A stretch of DNA of 64,000 bases from DASCOT01 sp965197275 (GCA_965197275.1 CBDAMQ010000019.1:62001-126000); one strand, 5' to 3'. Shown: positions 26,350 through 35,692, numbered from the stretch's first letter. Made by a program: numbers and translations. The notes: a model not told the origin generated them from the letters alone.

Positions 26350-27330
26350 CTAGCCGGCGACGGACAGCGCGCGGCAAGCTGCTCCCAGGAGCGCGGCGCG
26401 CGGCTCCAGGATGACGCCGACCGGGATCTTGCGCACCAGAGACTCGAACCGACCCTTGTTACAGAAGGCATCGAGGAACTCTGGCCGACGCAGCGCCGCC
26501 AGGATGCGCGGCGGGATGCCGCCGCCCAGGTAGATTCCACCGGTCGCTACTACCTGCAACGCCAGATTGCCCGCCGCAGCCCCCAGCATCGCCACGAACG
26601 TGTGCAGCGCCAGGGCGCACACGTCGCAGGCTCCCGACAGGCCGGACTGCAGGATCACCGGCGTTGCATCGTAGTCGGATGCAATCTTCGCCGCGACCTC
26701 CGGGTCCGCCGAGGCTTGTCCCGACGCCGATAGAAACTCGTAAAGCAAAGGCACGCTGCTGCCCGAACAGGCGCGCTCCAGGCTCACGTGTCCGAACCGC
26801 TGGCGCAGAAACACCAGATACTCGGTCTGCAGCTCGCCGTTGGGGGCGAAATCGATATGGCCTGCCTCCGAGGCCAGAGCAATAGCTCCGGCGGCGGCGC
26901 GCACCAGGATCGCCTCGCCGATTCCGGTGCCCGGGGCGATGACGCCGATCACGCCGTCGGCAGACGGCGGCACGTCGTGCAGCAGCTCGATCTCACCTTC
27001 GTGCAGGCAAGGGACGAAGGTGGCCGTGGCTTCGAGATCATTCATCAGCTCCAGCGGCCCGTTGACGGCGGCGGCGAGCGGCTGGCGCTCGATGTCCCAC
27101 GGCAGCGTTGAGCCCGGGATGCGATCACCGACCACCGGCCCGGCGATCGCCAGCGTGGCTCCGTCGACCCGCTCGTTGCCGAGAAAGCTGCGTACCAGCT
27201 CGCCGGCGCTGGCGTAGCGCCACGTGGGTAGGCTCTGGCTGCGCACTGCAGCGCGCGGTCCAGCCTCGGGGGTGAACAGCCCGAGCAGGCTCTTGGTGCC
27301 GCCGATGTCGCCAGCCAGATAGACTCCCAT
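26350..27330 (-). CDS. glk: glucokinase
   Basis: A 326-residue ATP-dependent glucokinase of the proteobacterial/cyanobacterial Glk family. It shows the N-terminal phosphate loop AGDIGGTKSLLGLF, the glucose-binding LMNDLEATA, APGTGIGEA, the EAGHIDFAP segment, and GGIYLGGGIPPRI. It phosphorylates glucose to glucose 6-phosphate at entry into glycolysis. It converges on the AAA+ gene with a 33-base gap. Length is normal and no break is seen. Confidence 0.95.
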   Translation of the reverse strand: MGVYLAGDIGGTKSLLGLFTPEAGPRAAVRSQSLPTWRYASAGELVRSFLGNERVDGATLAIAGPVVGDRIPGSTLPWDIERQPLAAAVNGPLELMNDLEATATFVPCLHEGEIELLHDVPPSADGVIGVIAPGTGIGEAILVRAAAGAIALASEAGHIDFAPNGELQTEYLVFLRQRFGHVSLERACSGSSVPLLYEFLSASGQASADPEVAAKIASDYDATPVILQSGLSGACDVCALALHTFVAMLGAAAGNLALQVVATGGIYLGGGIPPRILAALRRPEFLDAFCNKGRFESLVRKIPVGVILEPRAALLGAACRALSVAG

Positions 27331-27369
27331 GACGCGGAGGATTCTAGCGAAACCGCCGCGCCAAGCTAC

Positions 27370-29589
27370 CTACCCGGCGCCCCAACCTTGCATTGCGTCC
27401 TTGGCGCGCCGCGCCTCGGTGTTGTCCGGATCGAGCTCGAGCGCCCGATCGAGCGCCCGCTCGGACTCCGTCGCCAACGCCTCTTGCTCGCTGCCTCCGG
27501 AGTAGATCGCGGCGATCGCCAATAGCCCGCCGTATAGCGCAATCGCATCGGCATCGTCCCAAGCGCTCGCCGCGGTGTAGGCCAGACCGACGAGCTCCTC
27601 GTATTCGCTGTCGCTCAATCCGATCAGGATCGCTTCCGCCGCCGGCTCCCACAGGCTCATGGTCGAGAGTGCCTCGAGCGCCGCCTCGGGGCCCTCGAAC
27701 GCTGCGGCTGAAACCTGGTCGCCGGCCATCATTCGGGCTGCCGCCGCAAGCATCGCGGCTTGCATTTCCGCCTCGTCGTCGGCGCTGTCTGCCACGTATG
27801 TCATGTACAGCTCACCCATCTCGTCGCTGGACTGTAGGCCCCATTCAACCGGCACCGGCGGATTACTGGGGTTGGCCGGATTGTCGGCCGAGTTGTCCCA
27901 CTGATACCAGGCGTCAATGCGCGAGCCAGCCGGTAACTCGACGGGCTGTCGAAACGTGTAGACGTTTTGCCAGCGGAAGTCCCACGCCGGGATGTGGATC
28001 AGCGGACGTTCGGTGCCGTCGGGGAGTGTGGCGACCACCTTGGCGCTCTTACCGATGTAGTGCATGTGCGGCGACACGTCGATCAGCTGCACATCCACCG
28101 GCAGCTCGAGGCTCAGGTGGCGCTCATAGCGCCGGTCGCCGGGCTCGATGTCGAGGTTCATTTCCGACATCCAGAGTGCATCGACGGTGCGCTCCACCTC
28201 ACCCTCGGCGAAATAGAGGGCCATAGCGCTTTGGTCGCGGCTGGCCTTGCCGGTCAAGTGGTAGTGGATCTCCAGCACGATATCGGCACCGCCGGGTAGG
28301 CTCATCGCCAGTCCGTCGGGCAACGAGTAGGGATCGGATCCCGGCGCCCAACCGCCGATCGCCATGGCGTTCTCACTCTGCATGAACCCACCGCCGTCGA
28401 ACACCGAGAAGCCCACTCCGGGGGTGGATTCGTCGAGTGCCCGCGCTTCACCGCTGTAGTCGACGTAGAAGATCCCGTGGTGCACGACGCTCGGGTCACC
28501 GGGCCGAAAGTCGATGCCGGTGATCATGCGGTCCTGGTCGAGGGCGTCGCGAATGACGAAGTACTGGTAGATGTCGTCGCCCTGCGCCGGGATGTCGAAC
28601 GGCATCGGCATCTCCACCAGTTGGTGAGGATCGCCCAGACGCCACGAAGCGTCGGCTGGCGCGCGCGTCGGAAGCGCATGCGCCGCATCGCCCTCCGGTG
28701 CGCCGTTGTCGGCCCACGTTTGCAGCATCCGGATTTGTCCGTCGCTCAGCGTGCGCTGATCGCGAAAATGCCCGTATCCGACCTCCGCTGGCCACGGCGG
28801 CATGATGCGCTCGGCGACGGTGTAGGCGATCATGCCGCGGCGTCGTCGTGCCTGCTCGTAGGTGCGCAGCTCGAATGGCCCGATGCCGCCCGCCGTGTGG
28901 CATTCAGCGCAGTTGGCCTCGAGCACCGGTGCGACGTTGCGATGGTAGGTTGGGTTCTGTGTGTCCGCCTCGACCCACGCCTCGAAATAGCAACCGATCG
29001 GCTGCGCTCGCCGGTTCTCTGGACGGCCACCATCAGCAACCACGTTGATGGCCTCGAGCAGATCATGGGAGGTGATCGTGCCGCGCAGCTTGCCAGGGGA
29101 CACGAAACGATCGTCGATACGTCCACGATACACGATCCGATCGGCACCGTCGATAACGAATACCTCCGGCACGATCTCGGGACCGAGACGATCGGCGAGG
29201 TCGCCTGTTGCGTCCCAGAGTACCGGGAACTGCAGGCCGTAATCGTCGCGGAATGTGCGCGCCTCAGACGGGGTGGTCGACGGATCTGACAGCACACCGT
29301 AGAGCTTCACTCCATGCTCGGCGGCGCGAGCGGCAATGTCGTTGAGGTCCGGAAGGTAGCGACGCGAGATCGGGCAGCCAGTCTCCAGGAACACGAGGGC
29401 GAACGGACGGTAGCCGGAATCGCCGCCGGGCCGATGGACGTTGCCGTCGATGTCCGGCACCCGTACATCGACGACGCCGGCGATCGCGGTTTCGTCAGGC
29501 TCGGCAGGAGTGACACTGTCCGTCTCCGGGTTCGTCCAGGCCGAGCCGACGGCGAAGACCAGTAGAGCGAGCAAGGTAATGCGCTTCAT
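27370..29589 (-). CDS. secreted redoxin - haem-like CxxCH - copper type II monooxygenase fusion
   Basis: A 739-residue protein. Signal peptide MKRITLLALLVFAVGSAW; redoxin (AhpC/TSA-like) domain to about residue 190 with LETGCPISRRYLPDLN, a single-cysteine active site; a cytochrome-c-like motif CAECHTAGGIG; then a two-lobed domain with the His pairs HHGIFYVD, LEIHYHLTG and SPHMHYIG of ascorbate-dependent copper monooxygenases (DBH/PHM type); and a C-terminal helical TPR-like part with LDRALELDPDNTEARR. Fusions of this kind are known mainly from Planctomycetes and Acidobacteria. Start at ATG 29589 overlaps the TetR stop by ATGA, so the regulator precedes it in one operon. Confidence 0.85.
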   Translation of the reverse strand: MKRITLLALLVFAVGSAWTNPETDSVTPAEPDETAIAGVVDVRVPDIDGNVHRPGGDSGYRPFALVFLETGCPISRRYLPDLNDIAARAAEHGVKLYGVLSDPSTTPSEARTFRDDYGLQFPVLWDATGDLADRLGPEIVPEVFVIDGADRIVYRGRIDDRFVSPGKLRGTITSHDLLEAINVVADGGRPENRRAQPIGCYFEAWVEADTQNPTYHRNVAPVLEANCAECHTAGGIGPFELRTYEQARRRRGMIAYTVAERIMPPWPAEVGYGHFRDQRTLSDGQIRMLQTWADNGAPEGDAAHALPTRAPADASWRLGDPHQLVEMPMPFDIPAQGDDIYQYFVIRDALDQDRMITGIDFRPGDPSVVHHGIFYVDYSGEARALDESTPGVGFSVFDGGGFMQSENAMAIGGWAPGSDPYSLPDGLAMSLPGGADIVLEIHYHLTGKASRDQSAMALYFAEGEVERTVDALWMSEMNLDIEPGDRRYERHLSLELPVDVQLIDVSPHMHYIGKSAKVVATLPDGTERPLIHIPAWDFRWQNVYTFRQPVELPAGSRIDAWYQWDNSADNPANPSNPPVPVEWGLQSSDEMGELYMTYVADSADDEAEMQAAMLAAAARMMAGDQVSAAAFEGPEAALEALSTMSLWEPAAEAILIGLSDSEYEELVGLAYTAASAWDDADAIALYGGLLAIAAIYSGGSEQEALATESERALDRALELDPDNTEARRAKDAMQGWGAG

Positions 29590-30152
29590 GACGACGTTCC
29601 TTTGTCGGGGGACAGACCATCCAAGAGGCTTCGGAAGGCAAGAGCGGCGGCGTCGCGTGACGCGATGCTGCCCTCGTGAACGGTGAACCAGGCGGTATAG
29701 ATGAGCGCATCGAACAGGGCTGCGACCCAGGCGGTTGGCACCTCTCGAGCGATCGATCCCTCGTTCTTGGCCATCTCGATGAGCTCGCCGAGCTCTGCCG
29801 CTTGCCGGTCGTATTCGCGCTCGACCTCGGATGCCTCGTCGTAGGGCTGGCTCATCAAGAAGTGGTAGCGCTCGCCTATGGGTACGATCGCGTCGAAGAT
29901 CAGCTGCAACGTGTGCCGGGCGCTGGTGGCCTGCTCGCCGATTGGAGCGGTTACACGATCGATCTCGGCCATCGACTCCAGCGCCAAAGCCCCGATGAGC
30001 GCATCGCGGGACGCGAAGTAGCGGTATAGCGTGGCGCGGCCGACGCTCGCCCGTTCGGCGATCTCCGCCATCGATGCCCCGGGGCGCGCCGCCAGCACGG
30101 CGGCGGCAGCGTCGAGGAGCTGCGATCGTGTCCGACGTTCTTTGTCTCGCAT
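29586..30152 (-). CDS. TetR-family transcriptional regulator
   Basis: About 188 residues with the N-terminal TetR helix-turn-helix (QLLDAAAAVLAARPGASMAE, VGRATLYRYFASRDALIGAL) and an alpha-helical ligand domain. The ATG chosen at 30152 lies at the edge of a palindrome; the palindrome itself could encode MRHNCLM from 30170 as an alternative start. It is in one operon with the redoxin-monooxygenase and divergent from the GMC oxidoreductase 72 bases away, so it probably represses both. Ligand unknown. Confidence 0.92.
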   Translation of the reverse strand: MRDKERRTRSQLLDAAAAVLAARPGASMAEIAERASVGRATLYRYFASRDALIGALALESMAEIDRVTAPIGEQATSARHTLQLIFDAIVPIGERYHFLMSQPYDEASEVEREYDRQAAELGELIEMAKNEGSIAREVPTAWVAALFDALIYTAWFTVHEGSIASRDAAALAFRSLLDGLSPDKGTSS

Positions 30153-30170
30153 GAGACAATTATGTCTCAT
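30151..30170. promoter_or_regulatory. TetR operator, 8-bp perfect palindrome
   Basis: ATGAGACA-ATTA-TGTCTCAT forms two perfect 8-bp arms around 4 bases, in the divergent region between the TetR and GMC genes. On the minus strand it contains CATAAT, a -10-like box 9 bases before the TetR ATG, with TTGCGC 18 bases further upstream. It reads as a TetR-type operator overlapping both the promoter and the start codon. Confidence 0.72.
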
Positions 30171-30241
30171 TACCACGACACGGCGCAAGTCGTGGCACCC
30201 TGCGGGCTCCCTATCACCTCCGGGGCACGGCACCGAAGCTC

Positions 30242-31837
30242 ATGAACGGACGCCCTGAGTACGACGTCATCATCATCGGCAGCGGCTTTGGCGGCGCCTG
30301 CACCGCTGACCCACTGGTGCGGGCCGGCAAGCGCGTGCTGATGCTCGAGCGCGGTGACTGGGTAGCGCGCGGCCCCCACAACTGGGAGGCGGACGGGTCG
30401 CTCGATTTGACGCCCTACTACTCAAAGGAAACGCCGTACGAGGTGGCACCGGGAAGTGACACCACGGCGTCATTGCTCGACCGGCTGGTGACCGGGCGCA
30501 CCAAGGCCGCCGAGATCGGTGGCTACTATTGTGTCGGCGGTCCGTCGGTGTTCTACGGCGCCGTTTCGCTGCGACTGCGGGCCGAGGACTTCGTACCGGC
30601 GCGTGAGATCCGCGGCAGCTCGGAAGCAGAGTGGCCGTTCGGCTACGACGAGATCGAGCCCTACTACGCCGCCGCCGAGCGATTGCTCGACGTCGCCGGA
30701 GCCGCCGGCCAGGACCCGACCGAGCCCAGGCGCTCGAGCGCCTATCCGGCCGCGCTCGGTCCGCTTTCCGATACGTCACGGATGATCGGCGCCGCCGCCG
30801 AGCGCCTCGGCATGCAGCCGTTCCGCTTGCCGCTGGCGATCAACTACTCGGCCACCGACGATCGCGCTGCCTGCGTCGCCTGCACGACCTGCGACTCCTT
30901 CGCCTGTGCCATTGGCGCCAAGAACGACGTGGCGACGTGTGTTCTCCCGTCGCTGCTCGATGCCGGGATGGAGCTGCGCCCGGGCGTGGTGGTCACGCGA
31001 CTGGTGCGCGACGGCGGCCGCATCCAGATAGTGCAGGGCGTTGACCGGGCCACCGGCGCGGCGCTGGAGTTCCATGGCCGGCAGATCGTCCTGGCGGCGG
31101 GAGCGTTGGCGACACCTTTGCTGCTCCTCGCCTCGGGCCTGGAGGAGGTCAACCCGGGCGGCGCCGTGGTCGGCAGGTATCTGACTCGACATTCCAACGC
31201 TATCGAGTTCGGCTTGTTTCGGCGGCCGGTGAACCCGCGGCAGCAATTCCACAAACAGCTCGGCATCCACGACTACTATTTCGGGCACCCCGATGTCGCC
31301 GAGCCGCGCGGCAAGCTTGGCGGCATACAGCAGCTGCAGTCGCCCCCGGTCGGTTTGGTGAAGGCGCACCTGCCTCCGGGAGTCGGTGCCCTCGTCGGTG
31401 CGCTGCTCATTCCGCGCACCACCGGTCTGCTGGTCATGGCCGAGGACGAGCCCCGCGCCGAGAACCGGGTTCGCATCGACCCCGCGCGCGCCGATCGTTT
31501 CGGATTGCCGCGGGCGGTGATCAAGCACGCCTATACCGATCGCGACCTGGCGGCGCGGGATGCGCTGCTGGGGCAGTCGCGCCGTATTCTGCGCCAGGCC
31601 GGAGCGCTGTGGACGTACTCGCACTACATCCACACGTTCTCGCATGCGGCAGGTACCGTACGCATGGGAAACGATCCCGCCACGTCGGCCCTCGATGCCC
31701 ACTGCCGTTTCCGTGGTGTCGACAATCTGCGCGTCGTCGACGCCAGCTTCATCCCCGCCGGTGGAGGCCTCAATCCCAGCTTGACCATCGCTGCCAACGC
31801 ACTCAGAGTAGGCGAGCATCTCCTCGGCGACCTCTGA
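30242..31837 (+). CDS. GMC-family FAD-dependent oxidoreductase
   Basis: A 531-residue flavoprotein. It has the N-terminal FAD fold DVIIIGSGFGGACTA, a GGPSVFYGAVSLR segment after a long loop, the cysteine-rich CVACTTCDSFACAIGAKND that many cholesterol-oxidase/gluconate-dehydrogenase-like GMC enzymes carry, and the C-terminal HAAGTVRMGND...VVDASFIPAGGGLNPSLTI with the catalytic-site His. No signal peptide or Tat motif is present. The substrate is probably a sterol, sugar or alcohol but cannot be named. It is likely controlled by the divergent TetR. It is followed by a Gfo/Idh/MocA gene after 60 bases. Confidence 0.9.
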   Translation: MNGRPEYDVIIIGSGFGGACTADPLVRAGKRVLMLERGDWVARGPHNWEADGSLDLTPYYSKETPYEVAPGSDTTASLLDRLVTGRTKAAEIGGYYCVGGPSVFYGAVSLRLRAEDFVPAREIRGSSEAEWPFGYDEIEPYYAAAERLLDVAGAAGQDPTEPRRSSAYPAALGPLSDTSRMIGAAAERLGMQPFRLPLAINYSATDDRAACVACTTCDSFACAIGAKNDVATCVLPSLLDAGMELRPGVVVTRLVRDGGRIQIVQGVDRATGAALEFHGRQIVLAAGALATPLLLLASGLEEVNPGGAVVGRYLTRHSNAIEFGLFRRPVNPRQQFHKQLGIHDYYFGHPDVAEPRGKLGGIQQLQSPPVGLVKAHLPPGVGALVGALLIPRTTGLLVMAEDEPRAENRVRIDPARADRFGLPRAVIKHAYTDRDLAARDALLGQSRRILRQAGALWTYSHYIHTFSHAAGTVRMGNDPATSALDAHCRFRGVDNLRVVDASFIPAGGGLNPSLTIAANALRVGEHLLGDL

Positions 31838-31897
31838 TGCGCTCGTCGTAATCTGCCCCGCCAAACTCTCGCAACGATCATCTACTACAGGCCACTA

Positions 31898-32857
31898 GTG
31901 CCCCCTTCCGACTCCCTCAAGCTGGCGTTCCTGGGCTGTGGCGCCGTGGCGCGCAAGCACAGCGCGACGCTGAAGCGTATCGGTGGCCTGGAGCGCTACT
32001 ACGCCAGTCGCAGTGCCGGACGCGGCGTCGAGCTATGCCGTATCACCGGAGGCGCCGGCGCTTTCGACAGCTATGCCGCGGTGCTCGATGACGAGGCCAT
32101 CGACGTGGTGCTGGTTGCGACACCACCCACTACTCACCTCGAGCTAGCGTTGGCGGCGCTAGAGGCTGGCAAGCACGTTATCGTGGAGAAGCCGCCGTTC
32201 CTGCGCAGCACCGATTTCTATGCCGTCCGCAACGCGGCGCGGCTTGCCGATCGGCAGGTATTCGTGGCGGAGAACTACTTCTACAAGCCGTTGCTGGCGT
32301 GCCTGCGCGGCGTTCTTGCCGAGGGCGATATCGGCGAGCCGCTGTTCGTGCTGCTTAACGCCCTCAAGACCCAGGAAACCGATGGCTGGCGCGACGACCC
32401 GGCGCTGGCCGGCGGTGGAGCGCTGTTCGAGGGCGGCATCCACTGGGTCAACTTCGCCGCCAACCTGGGCCCACCACTGCACGCCGTGCGTGGCAGCCGC
32501 CCGGGCGAACATGCCGGCCTCGAACGGAGCATAATGCTGACGCTCGATTACGACGGACCGGCCGGCGCTTTGTTGTATTCCTGGGAGGTCCCGTCGCTGT
32601 TCAAGGGCCTGCGCATGTCGCGCATCTGGGGCCGCGAGGGCAGCATCAGCTTCGAGTCCAACGGGCTGTTCGTGATCGTTCGCGGCCGCCGCCGGCGGGT
32701 TCTTTTCCCGGGAATCCGCGACATCTCCGGCTACCGCGCCATGTTCCAGGATTTCCTCAACGCCATTCGCACCGGCGCACCACCGGCTTTCGATCTCGAC
32801 GCCGCGCAGCGCGATCTCGAGCTCGTCGAACAGGCCTACGAGACCATCGGTCGCTAG
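31898..32857 (+). CDS. Gfo/Idh/MocA-family oxidoreductase
   Basis: A 319-residue NAD(P)-dependent dehydrogenase. The Rossmann motif LAFLGCGAVARKHSATL, the VATPPTTHLELALAALEAGK stretch, catalytic EKPPFL (EKP) and the C-terminal beta-sheet domain (LLYSWEVPSLFKGLRMSR) are typical. The start is a GTG at 31898. Members act on sugars, inositols or related polyols. With the GMC gene just upstream on the same strand, a shared oxidation pathway is plausible but unproved. Confidence 0.88.
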   Translation: MPPSDSLKLAFLGCGAVARKHSATLKRIGGLERYYASRSAGRGVELCRITGGAGAFDSYAAVLDDEAIDVVLVATPPTTHLELALAALEAGKHVIVEKPPFLRSTDFYAVRNAARLADRQVFVAENYFYKPLLACLRGVLAEGDIGEPLFVLLNALKTQETDGWRDDPALAGGGALFEGGIHWVNFAANLGPPLHAVRGSRPGEHAGLERSIMLTLDYDGPAGALLYSWEVPSLFKGLRMSRIWGREGSISFESNGLFVIVRGRRRRVLFPGIRDISGYRAMFQDFLNAIRTGAPPAFDLDAAQRDLELVEQAYETIGR

Positions 32858-32859
32858 CA

Positions 32860-32950
32860 GAGGGCCGCTAACTGAGCCGCCAGACGGGACCGCTAGACCG
32901 AGCCGCCAGGACGGGGCCGCCAGACGGGCTGCCAGCTACGGGCCGCCAGG
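32860..32950 (+). repeat. short degenerate GC repeats between genes
   Basis: After the Gfo/Idh stop the sequence GCCGCCAG recurs four times within about 90 bases (as GAGCCGCCAGACGGG, GAGCCGCCAGGACGGGG, CCGCCAGACGGG and GGGCCGCCAGG). It looks like a decayed tandem array and carries no gene. Confidence 0.45.
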
Positions 32951-32959
32951 ATTCACGCC

Positions 32960-33784
32960 ATGAACGACTTGTATGCCGTGCTTATCGGGCTCGCCTCCGG
33001 AGTCCATACATCCACCTGGGGGATGTACAAGGACGCCCCTCACGAGGGCTTCACCTGGCCCAAGTACCTGCGCAGCACCGTGATTGGCGTGCTCGCGGCG
33101 CTGGTGCTGAACCGTGTGCTGCAGCTCGACCTGACGCTGGCCTCCAACGTCGCGGTGTTCTTCGGCGCCACCTATGTCGGCGAGCGCGCCCTGCTGGAGT
33201 TCTGGAAGACGTTTCTGCGTGTCGAGGACCAATCGAAGTACTTCATCCCCATGCAGTTCGCCGTCCTCGGCAAGGTGGTGGAGAACCGCGCCATCCAGCT
33301 GTGCGTTGCAGTGGTCTACGCCGCCACCTGCATCTTCATCGCCTACTCGATCTGGAGCTTTCAGCAGACCGGCCCGGATCTGAATCCGCTGCTGGTGGTG
33401 GTCACCATCGGCGCTGCGGGCGGCTGGATCTCCGCCTTCGGTGGCGCCTGGAAGGACGCCCCCAAAGAGGGCTTCGAGACCCTCAAGTTCTTCCGCAGCC
33501 CGCTGCTCGCCGCCGCCTGGGCCTGGCTGCTGGCCCATTTCACGGACAACTATCTGCTCATCGCCGCCTGCGCTCTCGGCTACACGATCGCCACCACTGA
33601 GACCTACAAGACGTTCTTTTTCCCCAGCAAGCCGCGCGGCAAGTTCGCCGGCATGCCGATCTCGCACCCGGAGTGGCTGCAGCGTCGCTACTACTTCGTA
33701 CCGGTCTACGTCGCCGTATGGATCGGCGTCATCGTGACGTTCGTGCTCGGGTTCCTGGGGCGTCACGAGGGGTTGCTCGCGTAA
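32960..33784 (+). CDS. integral membrane protein with internal duplication
   Basis: A 274-residue protein with about six to seven transmembrane helices. Two similar cytoplasmic-type segments mark a duplication: GMYKDAPHEGFTWPKYLRS near residue 24 and GAWKDAPKEGFETLKFFRS near residue 168, each followed by a helix pair. The motif KDAPxEGF is not one I recognise from a named family. No catalytic residues are evident. It stands between the Gfo/Idh gene and an AK-like kinase gene with no clear operon link. Membrane topology is sure; function is unknown. Confidence 0.75.
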   Translation: MNDLYAVLIGLASGVHTSTWGMYKDAPHEGFTWPKYLRSTVIGVLAALVLNRVLQLDLTLASNVAVFFGATYVGERALLEFWKTFLRVEDQSKYFIPMQFAVLGKVVENRAIQLCVAVVYAATCIFIAYSIWSFQQTGPDLNPLLVVVTIGAAGGWISAFGGAWKDAPKEGFETLKFFRSPLLAAAWAWLLAHFTDNYLLIAACALGYTIATTETYKTFFFPSKPRGKFAGMPISHPEWLQRRYYFVPVYVAVWIGVIVTFVLGFLGRHEGLLA

Positions 33785-33858
33785 GCTCGACGGTACCGGT
33801 GCCAGTCCGGCCGAAGGACCAGTCCGGCGCCGATGGATCCGTCCTTGCGAGGTGAGCA

Positions 33859-34362
33859 TTGCGACGCGTTCTGGTGATTGGCTGCGGCGGCGCCGGCAAG
33901 ACGACCGTCGCGCGTCGCATAGCAGAGCGTACCGGCCTGCCGCTCGTGCACCTGGACGCGTATTTCTGGCGCGATGGTTGGCAGCGGTTGTCCAGCACCG
34001 AGTGGAAGGCGCGCGTTCACGAGCTGTCGGCAGCCGACGAGTGGGTGCAGGACGGTAACTACGGCAGCACGATGACGTACCGCCTCTCCAGGTGCGACAC
34101 GGTCGTGTACTTGGACATCGCGACTCGCATCTGCCTGTGTCGCGTCGGGCGTCGATGGCTTCAGTATCGGGGCGAGAGCCGGCCCGAGATGCCGGCCGGG
34201 TGTTCGGAGCGTCTCGACCTGCCGTTCGTGTGGTGGATCTTGACCTTTTGGGCGCTCAGACGACCGGGACTCATGGCGCGGCTGCGAGATCTGCCTGCCG
34301 ACAAGAACGTGGTGGTGCTCCACGACGATGCTGCGATCGACGCGTACGTGGCGTCGCTCTAG
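33859..34362 (+). CDS. AK-like P-loop kinase (topology-modulation / FlaR-like family)
   Basis: A 167-residue P-loop protein. Walker A GCGGAGKTTVAR is at the N terminus, LVHLDAYFWRDGW matches the substrate-site stretch of the FlaR/topology-modulation group, and VQDGNYG and VYLDIATRICLCRVGRR follow. It starts at TTG 33859 with GAGGTGAG just upstream. Relatives are small nucleotide or metabolite kinases of uncertain substrate. Its TAG stop overlaps the convergent esterase stop in a shared CTAG. Confidence 0.82.
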   Translation: MRRVLVIGCGGAGKTTVARRIAERTGLPLVHLDAYFWRDGWQRLSSTEWKARVHELSAADEWVQDGNYGSTMTYRLSRCDTVVYLDIATRICLCRVGRRWLQYRGESRPEMPAGCSERLDLPFVWWILTFWALRRPGLMARLRDLPADKNVVVLHDDAAIDAYVASL

Positions 34363-35655
34363 TCCGACGGATCGCGTGGGCGGATGCGCCCGTCTATGTC
34401 GGGGATTACGAAGGCGGGGTTGATCCGACACGGACCCTGCGCCGACCCGTCGGATCGATTGGCAGCGGTCCTGAATTTTGGTTGCCGTCGGCTGATCTCC
34501 ACCGTCGACCCATTCCACCAGGCTACGCCAGCCCGCTAGCACCTCGGCATCGTTGAATCCGCAATGCGACGGGAGTTGCTCCTGCACCACGGCGACGGTG
34601 AACTGGTCGGCCGGGACCTTGCTGGCGTAGTCGCTCTCGTTCTCGACCAACATGAACCCGTCTTTGTCGGTGTGCAACGCGACGATCTTGGTCTCGCCGA
34701 TCTTGCCGGTCGGTGTGTAGTTCCTGGTTAGCTTGCGCTGTGCGGCCTTGCTCCCCTGCACACGCTCGATTCCGGCATTGATCGCGGGGTCGCCATAGTC
34801 GACGTTGGAGTTCTCGTACCCGAGCTTGCCGCCCATCTTGCGGGGGTTGTAGAACAGGTCCGTCATTTCGAAGGTGACGAAGCCCATGTCGTTCAATAGA
34901 AAGCTCTCCGGAATCTGCGTGGTCTCGAGGAACTGATCCAGCCGCGCCTGCTGCTGTTGCGTGCGGTTGGCCGGTGGAAGGAGATTGCCGGTGCAAGCGT
35001 TGACCGCAATCGCCAGCGCTTGACCGTTGAAGTTCGATCCTTCGGGGAGGCCTTTTGCGCCGCCCGGGATCGCTGCGCCGGGCACACCCTGGCAGACGAA
35101 GTCGTACAGCAGGCGCAGATCGACCCCGCCGTCCCAGATTCGGCTACCCGCGAGGCCGCCACAAATCGGCAGGGCACCCACCACGTTGCCGAGCCCCGGC
35201 GCTTCGATCGCCTGTGCTGTGACAATGCCGCCGAGCGACTCCCCGGTGATGAAGATCTTCTTCGGCTTACCCACTTTGGCGCGGAACACTTTGACGAGCG
35301 CCTTGATGTCCTTGGCGGAAAGGAAGAGGCCCCAGCCGGTTTGCCGCAGTGAGCTCGCCGCCACAGCGAAGCCGTCGTCCAGCTGTACCTGCGCCAGCGG
35401 GCCCAGGTCGGGCTCAGGCCCTATCGGGGCGAACGAGAATCCATGGTTCCAGATCACGAGCCCAGCGGACGGGGTCCAACCGTCGGGCACCATGATGTTG
35501 TAGTAGGCACCGCCGGTGGTCTGACCGGTGAGCTGGGTCTGTGCCAACGCTCCGGTCGATGCAGCCAACCAGAATCCGGCCGCCGCCAACGACATACCCA
35601 AGAAATGGAACGCGCTCGCCTGGCGAAGCGGAGTACCCGTACGCGGCTCGGTCAT
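34359..35655 (-). CDS. secreted esterase-like alpha/beta hydrolase (one-base frameshift near the 3' end)
   Basis: About 431 residues after correction. An N-terminal signal region (LGMSLAAAGFWLAASTGALA) precedes an alpha/beta hydrolase-type domain with VIWNHGFSF, nucleophile GESLGG and HTDKDGFM (acid). One extra base in the C run at 34435-34437 shifts the frame; removing it gives GPCRINPAFVIPDIDGRIRP and a TAG at 34361-34359. Uncorrected, translation runs on antisense through the kinase gene to a spurious 630-residue product. It lies 37 bases after the TonB receptor gene on the same strand, so receptor and esterase are probably co-expressed. Confidence 0.8.
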
Positions 35656-35692
35656 CGTTGCCTCGTTGCTTGTTCCACCCGTGTCGATGGAC

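Noticed and set aside
29590..30159. An N-terminal extension of about 190 residues on the redoxin-monooxygenase protein
   Set aside because: It is an Arg-rich antisense-like frame across the TetR gene; a signal peptide begins at 29589.
33763..34358. A long C-terminal extension of the esterase
   Set aside because: It is the antisense of the AK-like kinase gene after a one-base frame error; the corrected stop is at 34359.
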